DNA from: Arachis hypogaea
Lineage: Eukaryota; Streptophyta; Magnoliopsida; Fabales; Fabaceae
Length of the DNA stretch: 64,000 nucleotides
NCBI RefSeq assembly: GCF_003086295.3
Contig: NC_092051.1
Span: 77,570,445-77,634,444 of the forward strand
Reading direction: 5' to 3'
The position numbers and the translations under genes are program-made. Below are positions 21,072 to 32,173 of the stretch, one piece after another (within the stretch, counting starts at the first letter, position 1; the number at the start of each line of letters is the position of its first letter). The notes beneath the pieces are model-generated. The model did no database searches and was not told the origin of the DNA. It saw only the letters and a list, made by a program, of their open reading frames with translations.

Positions 21072-22346
21072 ATGGGTACTAAGAAAGGAAAAGAGAAGGC
21101 CACTGACAAGACACTAGCAAGGAGAGGAACCAAGAGAACACCGGCTAAGGCACTTCAATCTACAACCGTAAAGTCGCCAACAAAGCGGGTAAAGAGGATT
21201 ATTAAAGTTGATGAATCAGAGAAAGCCTTTCCCCCACGGGACTCCATACGGTTGACTAACTGCGAACAGATGTTCCCCATCCTAGCAGAGAGGAACTACA
21301 ACAACGAGCATCTGCTCATTGTCCCGACACACTTTGTTGATTTTGTGGAGCCCCAAATTGAGAGGAGACAGTGGGGATTTTTGAGAAGAAAGCCGCAGGA
21401 AGCCAACTTATCATGGGTAGTTGAATTCTACTCCAACTTCTACTCGCACACCCTGCAGACTGTCTATGTTCGTCAGAAATAAGTCCTTGTCTCCGAGAAT
21501 GCCATACAGAGCATACTGGACCTTCCACCTAGTCCTGAGGGATTGGATGCATATCAAGAGGCCTCTCTTAAGTGCCAGATGTATCAGTTCGAATGGGATA
21601 GTGTCCTTGGAGTTATAGCCCAACCTGGCAGCACCTAGATCTATGGGCTGCATCGATCAAAAACCAAGAGCATCATAGCCCAGTTACTTACCTTGGAGGC
21701 TCGCGTGTGGGCACATATTATGTCCCACTATGTCTTTCCGAGCACTCACGAGTCAACCTTCACAGCAGACATGGCTGTCCTCATCTGGTGCATCCTGACA
21801 GAGCAACCCCTCAACCTGTCCCGACATATCCGGCAAGCCATGGGACACGTACAGATTGTGGGTAACCTGCCTTTCCCCACCTTGGTTTCAGATTTAGTCT
21901 CTGCAGTAGGTGTGTCCTATCGGGCAGGAGACACAAAGGTCATGATCCCGAGAGCCGACCAGTATGTCCCGAATGGGAAGTACATCAGGCCACCAGTTCC
22001 ATCTTCGAGCCGGCCTGCAGGCCCATCTTTGGATATTCCTCCTTCTTCTACTCCACCCTCATCCACACCACAAGTACCATCTACCCATCAGATGTTCCTT
22101 CAGATCCTTAAGAGATTCGATTGGCAAGACCGGCGGATGGAGCAAATGGAGCGCCGTAACAAGCACCAATACAACTACCTGAAGGACCTCATTATTGGTA
22201 CTCACCCACCTCCAGAACAGAAGGACACCCCGGACTCCCCTTCATCCAGAAGCACAAGAAGCCATGGCAAACCAGACAGCAGAGGCGATGCTTCCAGCCC
22301 TACCTTGCTCCTTACTAATGGCACGGAGGATCGCGCCAAACCTTAA
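21072..22346 (+). pseudogene. ORF2 (putative plant transposon protein type), two nonsense codons
   Basis: 425 codons in one frame from ATG 21072, interrupted by TAA 21480-21482 and TAG 21636-21638. The N-terminus is basic (MGTKKGKEKATDKTLARRG). It is followed by the core seen in this legume family: NYNNEHLLIVPTHFVDFV, WVVEFYSNFYSHT, AIQSILDLPPSPEG, LGVIAQPGST and LTLEARVWAHIMSHYVFPST. A Pro/Ser-rich linker and a basic coiled-coil-like segment (WQDRRMEQMERRNKHQYNYL) end the protein. I assign it to the domain annotated in databases as putative plant transposon protein (Pfam Transposase_32 by recall). Its function is not known. It follows a possible splice acceptor, as an env-like accessory ORF would. 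Confidence 0.65.
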
Positions 22347-23801
22347 GTGTGGACAGGTCAGTCCTTGACTTCCAGAGGTAACTAACTTCTCTCTCTTAAC
22401 ACCAACATTTGACTTTTTCGTTTGTTAGATAGGATGGATTGCATGATAATAATTGTTTGCATGTACGTTTTGCTTGGTTAATGTAATGAGTTTTCTTTCA
22501 AGACCCTTTTTATTGCATTTCACTAATTTAAATTGAAAATTTGTGTTAAACTTGTTTGAAGATTGTAATATGGAACATGGTTTTTGAGCTAAGAACACAC
22601 AACCTGTGAGATTTGAGCTTAATTACATGGTTACACTATTTAACCATAATATTTTATTCTTGTGTGTTCTCCTCTCTATGATTGCAATCTATAGTTTGTT
22701 CCATTCTATATGTCCATTGTTTAGTGCATTTACATGCTTGCATATGATTGAGGCCATGATTTGTTATTAGCTCATTTATCCCAAATAGCCTACCCTTTCA
22801 ATCACCTTTGTTTGCCACCTTGAGCCTTTTAATCCCCGTTTGTTCTATATTTTACCACATCACTAGCCTTAAGCGGAAAAATAATTAATTACCCTAATTG
22901 AATCTTTAGTTAGCTTAAGATAGAGATTGTGTGTCAATTAAGTGTGGGAAACTGTGGGAACTTGGGTTGATGAAAGTGTACAGTGTTTCATTGACAAAAT
23001 ATTGGAAATTTGGGTACCTACTCATGTGAGACTAGAAAAATCAAAAATCCATGTGCATTGATATGTTATGTTTACTTTTATGTTTTTAATAAAAAAAAAA
23101 TCAAACCAATAATATTCAAATAAATAAATAAATAAATAAGGGGACAAAATTACCCCAATGTTAAGTTTAATAAAAGACCAATGCATATGTGATAAAATTA
23201 AAGAAAAGTTGATGCATGAGTATGTGATGCAAAAGTGGGAATTTTGGGTAACTAGGCATGAATTTAGAGTTATATAGAGTGTGTGTGTGTTTAGGTGAGA
23301 ACTTAGGTTAGTCAAATATTCATATTATAGCTCACTTGGCCATACATATATCCTCACCCTTACCTTAGCCCCATTACAACCTTGAAAAGACCTCATGATG
23401 TTTGCATTGCTATACTAATTTTTTGTTGATTGGTTAGATGAAGAACAAAGTCTAGAAAGCATGACTAGAGAAGAGTAGAGTGATTAACCCTAGACACTTG
23501 AGAGATTAGAGTGCATATACACTACCAGTGAGGGTTCAATGCTTGATTTTATGTTCCCTGCTTTCATGAGCTATCTTTTTACAAGTTTACTTGTCTTTTA
23601 TTGTATGGTTCGAATTAGTAGTATCTGATTTATTTTTGTCTTAGAGAGCTTATTTACTTTTAACCAAGTAGACAAAAACATCTTAGTATATAGTTACATT
23701 CATATATAGGTTGCACCTCATGAGTCTTACTTCCCCCCATTCATCCTTTTGTTTCCTTGAGCTTAGCATGAGGACATGCTAATGTTTAAGTGTGGGGAGA
23801 T
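22347..23801 (+). other. Gene-free 3' region with two polypurine-like blocks
   Basis: The ORF2 stop overlaps TTAAGTGTGGACAGG (22343-22357), block 1. About 1.44 kb later TTTAAGTGTGGGGAGA (23785-23800) abuts the LTR and is the likely polypurine tract. It is preceded by GCATGAGGACATGC, the same inverted repeat as in the minus-strand copy. No coding potential; the 97-codon minus ORF at 23022-23315 is a chance frame. Confidence 0.65.
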
Positions 23802-25280
23802 TGATAAACCACTATTTTATGGTTTATCTTGTGCTCAATTAAGTGGTTTTTATCAAGTCTTTGCAGACTTATTCATACAATTTGCATGATTTTACAATTC
23901 CTTCCTAATTTTGTTCTATGATTGAAAAGTTGCTTCCTAAGCCTTTAAATTGTATGTTTTTAATTCCCCTTTATACCACTCGATGCCGTGATCTGTGCGT
24001 TGAGTGTTTTCAGGATTTATAGGGCAGGAATGGCTTAGAGGATGAAGAGGAAACTTGCAAAAATGGAAGGACCACAAGAAATAAAGGAGATAACCAGCGA
24101 GAACTGACGCACACGCATGGCTCACGCGTGCTGGTGAATCGGAGTTTGCACGGCGACGCGTGCGTGTGCCTGACTCGTACGTGTGACACACGAAGATGAC
24201 CAGCGAGGCGTATGCGTGACTGACGCGTACACGTGACATGTGCTACTTGCAGAAATCGCAGAAAATGCTGGGGACGATTTTGGGCCACGTTTGGACCTAG
24301 TTTTTGGCCCAGAAACACAGACTAGAGCCAGGGGACAAGCAGAGACTCAGCACACATTCTCATTCGAATAGTTTTTAGTTTTGAAATTAAATCTTAGAGA
24401 GAAATTACCACTTCCTCTAGGTTTCCTTCACATTCATAGTTTTAGAGTTTTGTGCTTTTACTTTGGATATTGAGAAGAGTTACTACCTCCGTTGAAGTTT
24501 CCATTATTCTAGTTTATTTCCTTATTCTTTTACTCTTTTTAATCGCCCATTAACCCTGTTCAAATACGCATGTTTATGATTTTGGAATTATTTAATGCAA
24601 GGAACTATTTTTATTTTTAATTAATTTCCTGTTATTATTTTATTTGAATTTACATGTCTTCTTTTCTTCTTCAATTATCGTTTATGAAAATGGCATTCAT
24701 GTGAATGGAGTAGACTCCCAACTTGACTTGGGGGTTGATTAAGAGGAGACCCTTGAGTTGAATTACTCAAGTGTTAATTTTAATTGGAAGTTGTTGGCCA
24801 GCTCTCCAGGCACTAACGCTAATCCTTCCCAAGGGAGAGGATTAGGACTTGTGAATAGAAGTTGGCTCAATCACTTGACTTTCCTTTATTCGGTAAGGGT
24901 TAACTAAGTGAAAACGACAACCTCTTGATATTACACTTGGGAAAATCCAACAAGGATAGAACTTCCAATTAATCTACCCTCGGTCAAGGCTTTTATTTGA
25001 TTATATAAATTCTCTCGTCAATTTTCATTGCTTTAATTAATTATTATTTTAATTTCCTGTTCCCCAACTTTAAAAATTCTCAGAAAATTCCTGACTAATA
25101 AAATAGCACTCTTTTGTCAACTCGTTGGGAGACGACCTGGGAATTCTTCTCCCAGTATTTTTATTCTAATTTTGTGGCAATCCTTTCAAAATTGATGAGC
25201 GGAGTTTTCGTCGGTTAAGAACTGTACTCGCAACGTTACTTCTAAATTAAATTCTTAATCGGCAATTTTCCGCCCGTTCA
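23802..25280 (+). repeat. 3' LTR of the plus-strand relative (1479 bp)
   Basis: Starts TGATAAACCACTATTTTATG directly after the polypurine block and ends CGCCCGTTCA. The length nearly equals the 1484-bp LTR at 12912-14395, and the start is the same, but the body is diverged. A CpG palindrome cluster (ACGCGTGC, GACGCGTAC) lies at 24104-24240. No recognisable host flank can be tested for a target duplication because the 5' end is lost. Confidence 0.78.
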
Positions 25281-26206
25281 CTATCCCATTGTAAGTATTC
25301 CTTAATTTCTTCTTTTATTACACTACTTGTTCTATACTCTCTTATATTTTAATTTCTCTTATCAATATATACATAGTTTTTCAATTTTGAGTTTTGGTTA
25401 ATGAATTTGATGTTTGATAGTTTTTACATGTTTATTGAGTTGCCATTGTTGATTTTGATCATTTATAGTTCATAGCTTTTATCATTTTCCCAATTTTGAC
25501 ATATTTTATGATTATGTCCTCTATATGTTTGATGAAATTCCAATTATGATTATGGGGTAAATTTCCCACCCTTGCCTTGGAGAAATGAGTATATGGATTA
25601 CTAGAGTCATAATGTCCAATATTTAGTGATAATTCTTGGGTTGTTAATTCTTATTGTTTCCACTAACGCTAGCTTCTTACTAAGGTAATTAGTAAGTTAG
25701 TTAGGATTTGTGGATTAATAACAATTATGCTCACTTGACCTACTCTTTGATTTTAAGGGTTGACTTAGTGAGATTAATCCATCATAATTATCATAGTTGT
25801 GGTTATGGCAAGGAAGGAATTCCATAACTCATCCCAAGACAAGGTTCCATTTATGTTTTGAACCTTATTTCCATCAATTTTGAGTCTTTACTTGTTCATA
25901 TTATATACATAGTTCTTTTATTCCTTTATTACTTTATTAATTACAATTTTGTCTTGTTCTTTTATCTCTTTATTTTTTTACTTCAATCATTGAAACCCCT
26001 TACTTTCCACAACTAAAATTGTGTGCTTATTGTCACTAGTTCATAGGGAAGAATCCCAAGGTTTAACTACTCTTGGTTATATTTTAATTTGAAAAATTAA
26101 ACTCTAATTGGGCATTACTTGTTTGTTGATAACTATACATGCAACGAGGTTATTTCTCTTTTACCGAGAAGAAATTCTTAGCCGACGGTTTTTCTCTTTT
26201 AGTTTT
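25281..26206 (+). repeat. Probable LTR of element G, left boundary unclear
   Basis: Ends just before a PBS-like sequence at 26207. It contains the words usual near the 3' half of LTRs in this window (a TGACTTAGTGAG segment, ATTCCATAACTC, CATGCAACGAGG near the end). The true TG start was not found, so 25281 is only the end of the preceding LTR. Confidence 0.4.
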
Positions 26207-26224
26207 TGCCGCTGTTGTTGGGGA
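26207..26224 (+). promoter_or_regulatory. Degenerate primer-binding site of element G
   Basis: AGTTTT followed by TGCCGCTGTTGTTGGGGA aligns with AGTTTT-TGGCGCCGTTGCCGGGGA of elements C and E with four substitutions. The position just inside an LTR-like end supports it. An older, decayed tRNA-Asp site is the simplest reading. Confidence 0.45.
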
Positions 26225-26460
26225 GCTAGTGCAATTGGGTGCTACGATTTTGGTTGTTGTGAATATGTGAATAGTGTGAATAGATACTTTTTGGGTTGTT
26301 TGATTGCTTTTGCTATTAACTAGGATTTTGTTTCTTTTGTTAATTGATTTCTTTTATTTTTGTTTTCTATTTTCTCTGAGTTATCACCCTTTTGGTTTGG
26401 AGTATGGTTGTGATCATTTTATAGGGCTTGATAACTTCAATTTTGGATTATATCATGTGA

Positions 26461-27648
26461 TTGGAGCATCAAATTTGGAAGGAGCAACCTCATCTGTACT
26501 ACAATAAACAAATCCCTCCTCACTATGCTTACCCAAATCAAGGATATGGTGGATTTCACTTTGATTATACACGTCCACCACCATATACCTATGACCCATA
26601 CCCCAACATAATCCTCAATCACCACATTTTCAAACACCACACCAATACAACCATTCACCTTCTTACGTGCTATCTCAAGATTCTCATCAATATGAACTAC
26701 CTCCCACATATACAACCTTCCTCCCAAATAATGAAACCCCTCTTTCACCACAATGTGAAGTTTTCCCACCCTTGACCTAAGAACCACAAGACCTTCTAGC
26801 CTTTCTCCAAGAGCAAGAAGGATTCCGAAGAACACAAGGGCAGTTCATGGCTACCATAGCCGAAGCGGTAAACCGTTTATCCTTGCTACGCTTATCCGAT
26901 CAAGGCACTCCTCTTGAAGGGTGTGAGGGAGCAATTGAAGGGCATGGAGAAGAGGAGAGCATGGAATGTCAAGTGGATAAAGAGGAGCTAAAGTTTGAAG
27001 CATAACAAGAGGAGGAAGGTGAGATAAGTGCACCGGAAGAGGTAAAGGAAGATATGAGGGAGATTGATCAAGATGTACATCATTGGTGATTTTTTGTCCT
27101 CCTTGGCCAATCCCCTTAATGATCTTGATGAACATCTTCCCATTGAGCTTGAGGGAGATATGGAGGTAGACTTCTCACAACCTCCTTGTTATGACATGGT
27201 GAAGAAGAAGTTGGTGGGGGAGCAACTCCGGTCCAAGGGCACATTGAGTGGGTGGAAATTTCATCTAGGAGCTTCATTGCCCCCATCAATATGTTATCTT
27301 GGAGATGTATTACCCACTTAAGGCTCTTCTTAAGTTGTTGCATGGTCGAGTAAAGGATGTTGGTTGCCAAGTGAATCCAAGGTTCTTCAAGAAAACCAAT
27401 TCAAACTTGGAGTTCAAGTGGGATACAAGGCACAATGGAGTGATCTTCGGAGAATGTTGGGGTGCTTCAAGGGTAGAATGAGAGCTTGTCCATCCGACTT
27501 GAAGAATAAAGATCAACAAGAAGGAGACAGGATACCTAGAATATGGGATCCCGGAGGAGCTCTAAAGACCAAGCACAGATGGAGATTTAAGGAGGAGTGG
27601 AAATACAAGCCATCCAAACAAGATTCTCCTCAAACAAGTCCACCATAA
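26461..27648 (+). pseudogene. ORF1 of element G, heavily decayed relative of the family I ORF1
   Basis: Fragments in several frames follow the same order as 18860-17364: a Tyr/Pro-rich segment (HYAYPNQGYGGFHFDY, PPPYTYDPYP), then a QFMATIAEAVNRLSLLRLSD helix matching the FHATFHQLNQAIKQLASRR region, then acidic residues. The end is basic-aromatic (RIPRIWDPGG, KHRWRFKEEWKYKPS). Stops and frameshifts break it repeatedly, so no product is expected. Bases 26225-26460 before it are leader sequence with no ORF. Confidence 0.5.
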
Positions 27649-27904
27649 GGACTATAAACCAAAGTGCTAGGTGGAAGACACCTGACCGTGGTAACATCTT
27701 TCTTACCATTTCCTTGTTCATAGTTTTTGGTTAATTGCATTTTGCTTCTTTTATCTAGCTTAGGATTAATTTGATTTTCAGTTTGGTAGGTTATTTTGGT
27801 TTGAATCATGAATTTATGGGTTTTTGGACGTTTTGGGGTTGAATTTTGGTTGAGTTAAGGCTTGGTACCTTAGATTTTGAAGAAAAATTTTTTGGGGAAA
27901 AAAA
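27649..27904 (+). other. Degenerate post-ORF1 stem-loop and spacer of element G
   Basis: GTGCTAGGTGGAAGACACCTGACCGTGG at 27664-27691 aligns with the GTGCTAGGTGGGAGACAACCCACCATGG hairpin of family I but has lost full pairing. T-rich spacer follows. No gene is seen. Confidence 0.45.
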
Positions 27905-28365
27905 GGGCATGTGCGTGTGCACACCCTTGTGCGCACGCACACAACAACGAAATTTTGCGATTATTGCGTACGCACCACTCTGTGCGTACGCACCCCAACC
28001 TGCACACGCACACCAACCCCTCTATGCACACCTTGTGCGTAGGCACCCCATTATGTTTTGCACTCTGTGCACACGCACACCAACCCCTCTGTGCGCACGC
28101 ACACTCATTTGCATCCATTTTGTCTGTAGCGCTCGCACACTCTGTGCGTATGAACCCCTATCACCTTTTGCTTCTGTGCGTACACACACATGATCCTTCC
28201 CCAAGTAAGAAAAAAGTCTTCTGTGTGTGCGCACACGGTTGTGCGTATGCACACTTTTTAATTCCCTCTCTATCCAGAGCGTTCGCACACCTTGTGCGAG
28301 CACACACCTCCCCTGCTTCACCTAGTGTGCGTATGCACACGTCCCTGTGCGTACACACAAGTGCT
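27905..28365. repeat. GTGCGTACGCAC palindrome cluster of element G
   Basis: About 460 bases hold a dozen or more variants of GTGCG(T/C)ACGCAC (for example TTGCGTACGCACC, TGTGCGCACGCACAC), separated by unlike spacers. It is in the same position as the ACGCGT cluster of family I: after the ORF1 stem-loop and before the ORF2 leader. Overlapping ORFs of 82-172 codons on both strands are translations of the repeat. Confidence 0.85.
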
Positions 28366-29150
28366 ATTTTGAGCAAACTTTTTATTGCAATTTAAATTAA
28401 GCCTTAACATACTACCACCCCCTCATCCCTCCCTTCTGTTGCTTTTCCCCTGTTTCTCTTCTTGTTTTACTTAGATTTCATTGCATTTCATTTTTCATTT
28501 TAGTAATTATATTAGTTTTAGTTTAGTTGTTTGTTAATTAAATAAATTGTAAGTGTTGCTTGATGTTGATTGGGTTGCTTCTTGCTTGAAATTTTGGCTT
28601 AATTTTTTTTAGAATATGTGCACTGAGCATCAAGTCTTTGTTTGATTGCCTAAATACATTTTGAGTTTGATTCATATGTTGCAGCTACCATATGCATTAG
28701 ACTATATCCTAGTTTGGCATCTTAACCATTAATTGTGCACTTTTACTTAAGTGAATTGAGTTGAAATTACTTGTTCATCATGATTTTCATATCAAATTCA
28801 TCACATGTCTGGTACTTGTTTGTTTTTAATACTTTGCATTTTTTTGAGTGACTTAACTTAATTCTTATGACGGTTGTCACTTTTTCCAACAAGTACCTTT
28901 ACAATGTGACTATTGCATTATGTTTCATGATGAATAAGGAGATTTCTGTTAATTATTGAATTGGTTATGGTTTATTGTGCTTCCATATCAATCTTGCGCT
29001 TTCACTTGCACAATTTCAACATCCAGTATCTCATATATTCAATTCACTCTAGTTGTGGTTTCCTAGGTTGGTATATGCCTTTACTCTTGTTTATTCTTTA
29101 CTTGCAACCTAGGTCACTTAATTGAGAACATATGCTATTTAATCCACCCC
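28366..29150 (+). other. Leader region of element G, ends at a junction in a T run
   Basis: No gene is seen. Pyrimidine-rich start, then words shared with 20860-21000 (TGTTGCAGCTACCATATGCAT, TTTGGCATC). ORF2 would be expected next, but the sequence switches inside a T run near 29150 to an oppositely oriented fragment. Confidence 0.5.
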
Positions 29151-29436
29151 TTTTTTTTAACATGAGGGAAGACAATTATAGCACAATCTCGACATTTATA
29201 CAAGCTATATACTTCAAAAACACTTAGAATTTCATGCAATAATTGAAATCAAGCATTTTTCTTCAAAATTGCCAATTTAACCAAACCAAGATCAATGAAA
29301 TCCTCATGAAGACTCTAACAAACTCAACAAAATCAAACAAAATCAGACACACTTAAAGAAACTCAACAAAATCAAACAAAGACTCTAAAACTACATGCAA
29401 GAAACCATGTACAAGGAGGATCATACCATGGTGGAA
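29151..29436 (-). mobile_element. Fragment of a J-like element, minus strand
   Basis: Collinear with 41105-41400 (ACATGAGGATGGCAATTATGG, the CAATATCAATGAACTCCTCATGA word, then ATCATACCATGGTGG). It breaks off within the conserved stem-loop at GGTGGAATGTC, where the next LTR starts. The LTR-bearing element may thus have inserted into the stem-loop. Confidence 0.55.
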
Positions 29437-30964
29437 TGTCTAATAAGCTATATTTTGCCAGTATAGAATTCTCTAATGGAATTATGTCGTAAGTATAGCC
29501 CTAAACTAACAAACTATAGCACATCAAACAAAGAAAGTGTGTCAACAATTCAAATCAAAAACTGAGAGTATTAGTCTCGAGTTGTTCTCCCTAGGAGTTG
29601 CCCTAAGGTGCACATCATTGGTTAGGAGTCTCTTGGTGTGAGGTTGGATGCGAGAAATGTAAACAATTGCATGAAAGTAATGAACAAATAACAATGAAGC
29701 TAAAGGACACAAGAATTTGAAATCAAGCTAAACTGAATGGCAATCAATCAATATGAGTCTTCGCTAGGGTTGAGAATTGGAAGTCCCATCATCATTATTT
29801 ACATCAATTGTGACATCAATTGGTTATTGCTCCACTTAGTCAACCTCTTAGTCAACCTTTAATTATGAAGGAAAGTCAAGTGAAGGTAATCAATTTGAGT
29901 CCACAAGTCCTAGTTTAATCCTAGGGAAATACTAGAGTTAGTGACATTCAAATCAATTAGCAATTTCCAATTATCAATCAACAAAAGACCTTAATAATTC
30001 AAGTGTTTCCATTTGCCCAACCCCTAAGCCAAGTGAGAAGAACTACTCCATAGCTAAGGTTTATCAAGCAATTGGTGAGCAACAACAACAATTGAAAATG
30101 AAATTCCTCAATTCATTAATGGAAATCAAAGTAACAAAGTCTAGATCCAAGATCTACAACACTAGAGCATCAAAAGCACCAAATTGAGAATGGAAGAAGA
30201 GGATCTACAACTAGAACAATGTAAAGTTGAATAAAATTTAGATCTCACCAAAGTATCCAAGTACAATTGTGAATGAGAAAGCTAGAACCCTAGAGAGAAG
30301 TTGGAGTTTCCCTCTCTAAAAATGTAACTTCCACAAGTAACTAACTAAAGTGTGTAAAAGATGAGTTATCCTTCAATCCTTGGTTCTTTTAAACTTTTCC
30401 CGCCAGAATTTCACCCATAATTGGGTCTCAAGCTCCCCTGAAATCGCTGGTCACATTTTCATTAAAAAAATTACGTGCACGCGTCATGCATACGCGTGGG
30501 TCACGCGTACGCGTTGATTGGCTTTTGCGTTCCACGCGTACGTGTCATGCGTGCGTACGCATCGATGGGAAACCTAGCCATCCATGCGGAAGCGTCGATG
30601 TTTGCGTGCTGATTCCAAAATCTAGCTTTCACGCGTGCGCGTCGGCTGCGCGTGCGCGTGGGTGCCAATGCTCCAAAGGTCCATTTTTATGCTCCTTCCA
30701 CTTAAGCATGCTTCCTTTCCCTCTTCTAGACCATTCTTACCCCTATAAGCTCTGAAATCACTTAACAAACCGATCACAACATCGAATGGTAATAAAGAGA
30801 GATAAAAATATAGCTTATTTAGGACTTAAAAAACATTTTTCAACCATTAAGCGAAATTGGGAAGGAAACACAAAACCATGCATTTCATATGGATAGGTGT
30901 GATGGAATATTGCTAAAACTACTTAATTTGAGTACAAAATGTATCATTAAATAGCGGTGCATCA
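29437..30964 (-). repeat. LTR of element H (about 1528 bp)
   Basis: The minus strand starts TGATGCACCGCTATTTAATG at 30964, preceded by an AGCATGAGGACATGCTTGG block like the polypurine region of family I. So it is the 3' LTR of a minus-strand element. The other end (TG at 29437) is inferred from the break in homology of the preceding fragment. A CpG palindrome cluster (ACGCGTACGCGT, GCGTGCGCGT) lies at 30475-30665. Confidence 0.65.
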
Positions 30965-32173
30965 AATCTCTCGTCACTTAAACCAAGCATGTCCTCATGC
31001 TTAAAGAGTAAAAGATCAAAGAACATAGGAGAAGAAGTTTATTGATATGCAATACGCCTAAATACATGCAACTAATGCAAATATATCAACCTTTTGGTTA
31101 AGGGTGAACCAACTTCGGAGAATGTATATATATATCAGCAAATAGGGCTAAAATGACAAAAAATTCATAATCTACCAATTCAATCATCAAAGTGGAGTGT
31201 ATATACTTGCATGAAGAAAGCTCGTAAAAGCCGAGAATAAGGAGTTGAGCATCAAACCCTCACCGGAAGTGTTTGCACTCTATTCTCTCTAGTGTTTAGG
31301 GTTGACCACTCAATTTTCCTCTAATCATGCTTTCCCCAATTTGTTTGTCATCTAACAATCAACAATTATCCAATGCATGCATGTACCTATCATGAGGTCT
31401 TTTCTTTAGGTTGTAATGGGGCTATCATCAAGGTAAGGTTATATATATATTTAAGTGAGCTCAAGATTTGAATCTTTGATTAACATAAGCTTCCCACCTA
31501 ACCTATATAGCAACCTATAGAAATCTAATATATGCCTAACTACCCACTCTTTTCTCCTTTTTTTTTTCTCACACCTTCATGCATTTTCTTTTCTTTATCA
31601 TTTTCCATATGCCTTACCTTGGGGCATTTTGTCCCCTTTTTATTTCTTTCTCTTTTCTTGTTCTTTTCTTCCTTTTATTTTATTTATTTTTTTCTTTTTC
31701 TTTTTTTTCACATATAAATTTTTTTTCCATTTTTTTTGTATATATTTTTTCTTTTCTTTCTTTTCAACTACAAACTCATACAAGAGCATCAATGCACATG
31801 CCTTTATATTTAATGCATGAGATGTAGCTAATTCCCAAGACCTTCAATGAAACTTCTAAACACCCTTTTACCTCAACCAACGTCCCAAGTTTTCCCACAC
31901 TTGAATGACACACACACTAGCCTAAGCTAATCAAAGATCCAAATAAGAAAAATTATTGTTTTTCACTTAGAGGCTTGTAATGTACTAATAGTAGAACAAA
32001 GGGGTTTATCATAGGCTCAAAGTTGGCTAACAAAGGTTGATGAAGGGTAAACTCTTTGGGTATGTGGGCTAAATAAAATGATGGCCTCAATCATATAAAA
32101 TGCATGTCTACATAGAGTAATGGACATGAAAAATTGAACAAAGAAAGGATTACAATCATAGAAGGAGAACAAT
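30965..32173 (-). other. Gene-free 3' region of element H
   Basis: Collinear with 14396-15560 (AGCATGTCCTCATGC block, GAGGTCTTTTCTTTAGGTTGTAATGGGG, AACAAAGGGGTTTATCATAGG). A T-rich stretch at 31545-31760 replaces the (TA)n of the relative. The sequence stops abruptly at 32173 where element C begins, so the rest of H has been displaced or lost. Confidence 0.6.

Larger units (their letters stand above)
20219..25280 (+). mobile_element. Plus-strand relative of family I, 5' truncated
   Basis: Order: remnant of an ACGCGT palindrome cluster (20219-20290), pyrimidine-rich leader, decayed ORF2 (21072-22346), polypurine-like block 1, gene-free 1.4 kb, polypurine block 2, 3' LTR (23802-25280). The last part matches the family I element in reverse orientation. 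The 5' LTR, PBS and first ORF are lost, cut at the junction with the opposite element near 20218. Confidence 0.75.

Noticed and set aside
22400..23780. Host gene between ORF2 and the LTR
   Set aside because: No ORF of note; the region is collinear with the gene-free 3' region of the family I element in the opposite orientation.
27846..28395. Cys/His-rich ORFs up to 172 codons
   Set aside because: They are translations of the GTGCGTACGCAC cluster; the same amino-acid pattern appears in overlapping frames on both strands.
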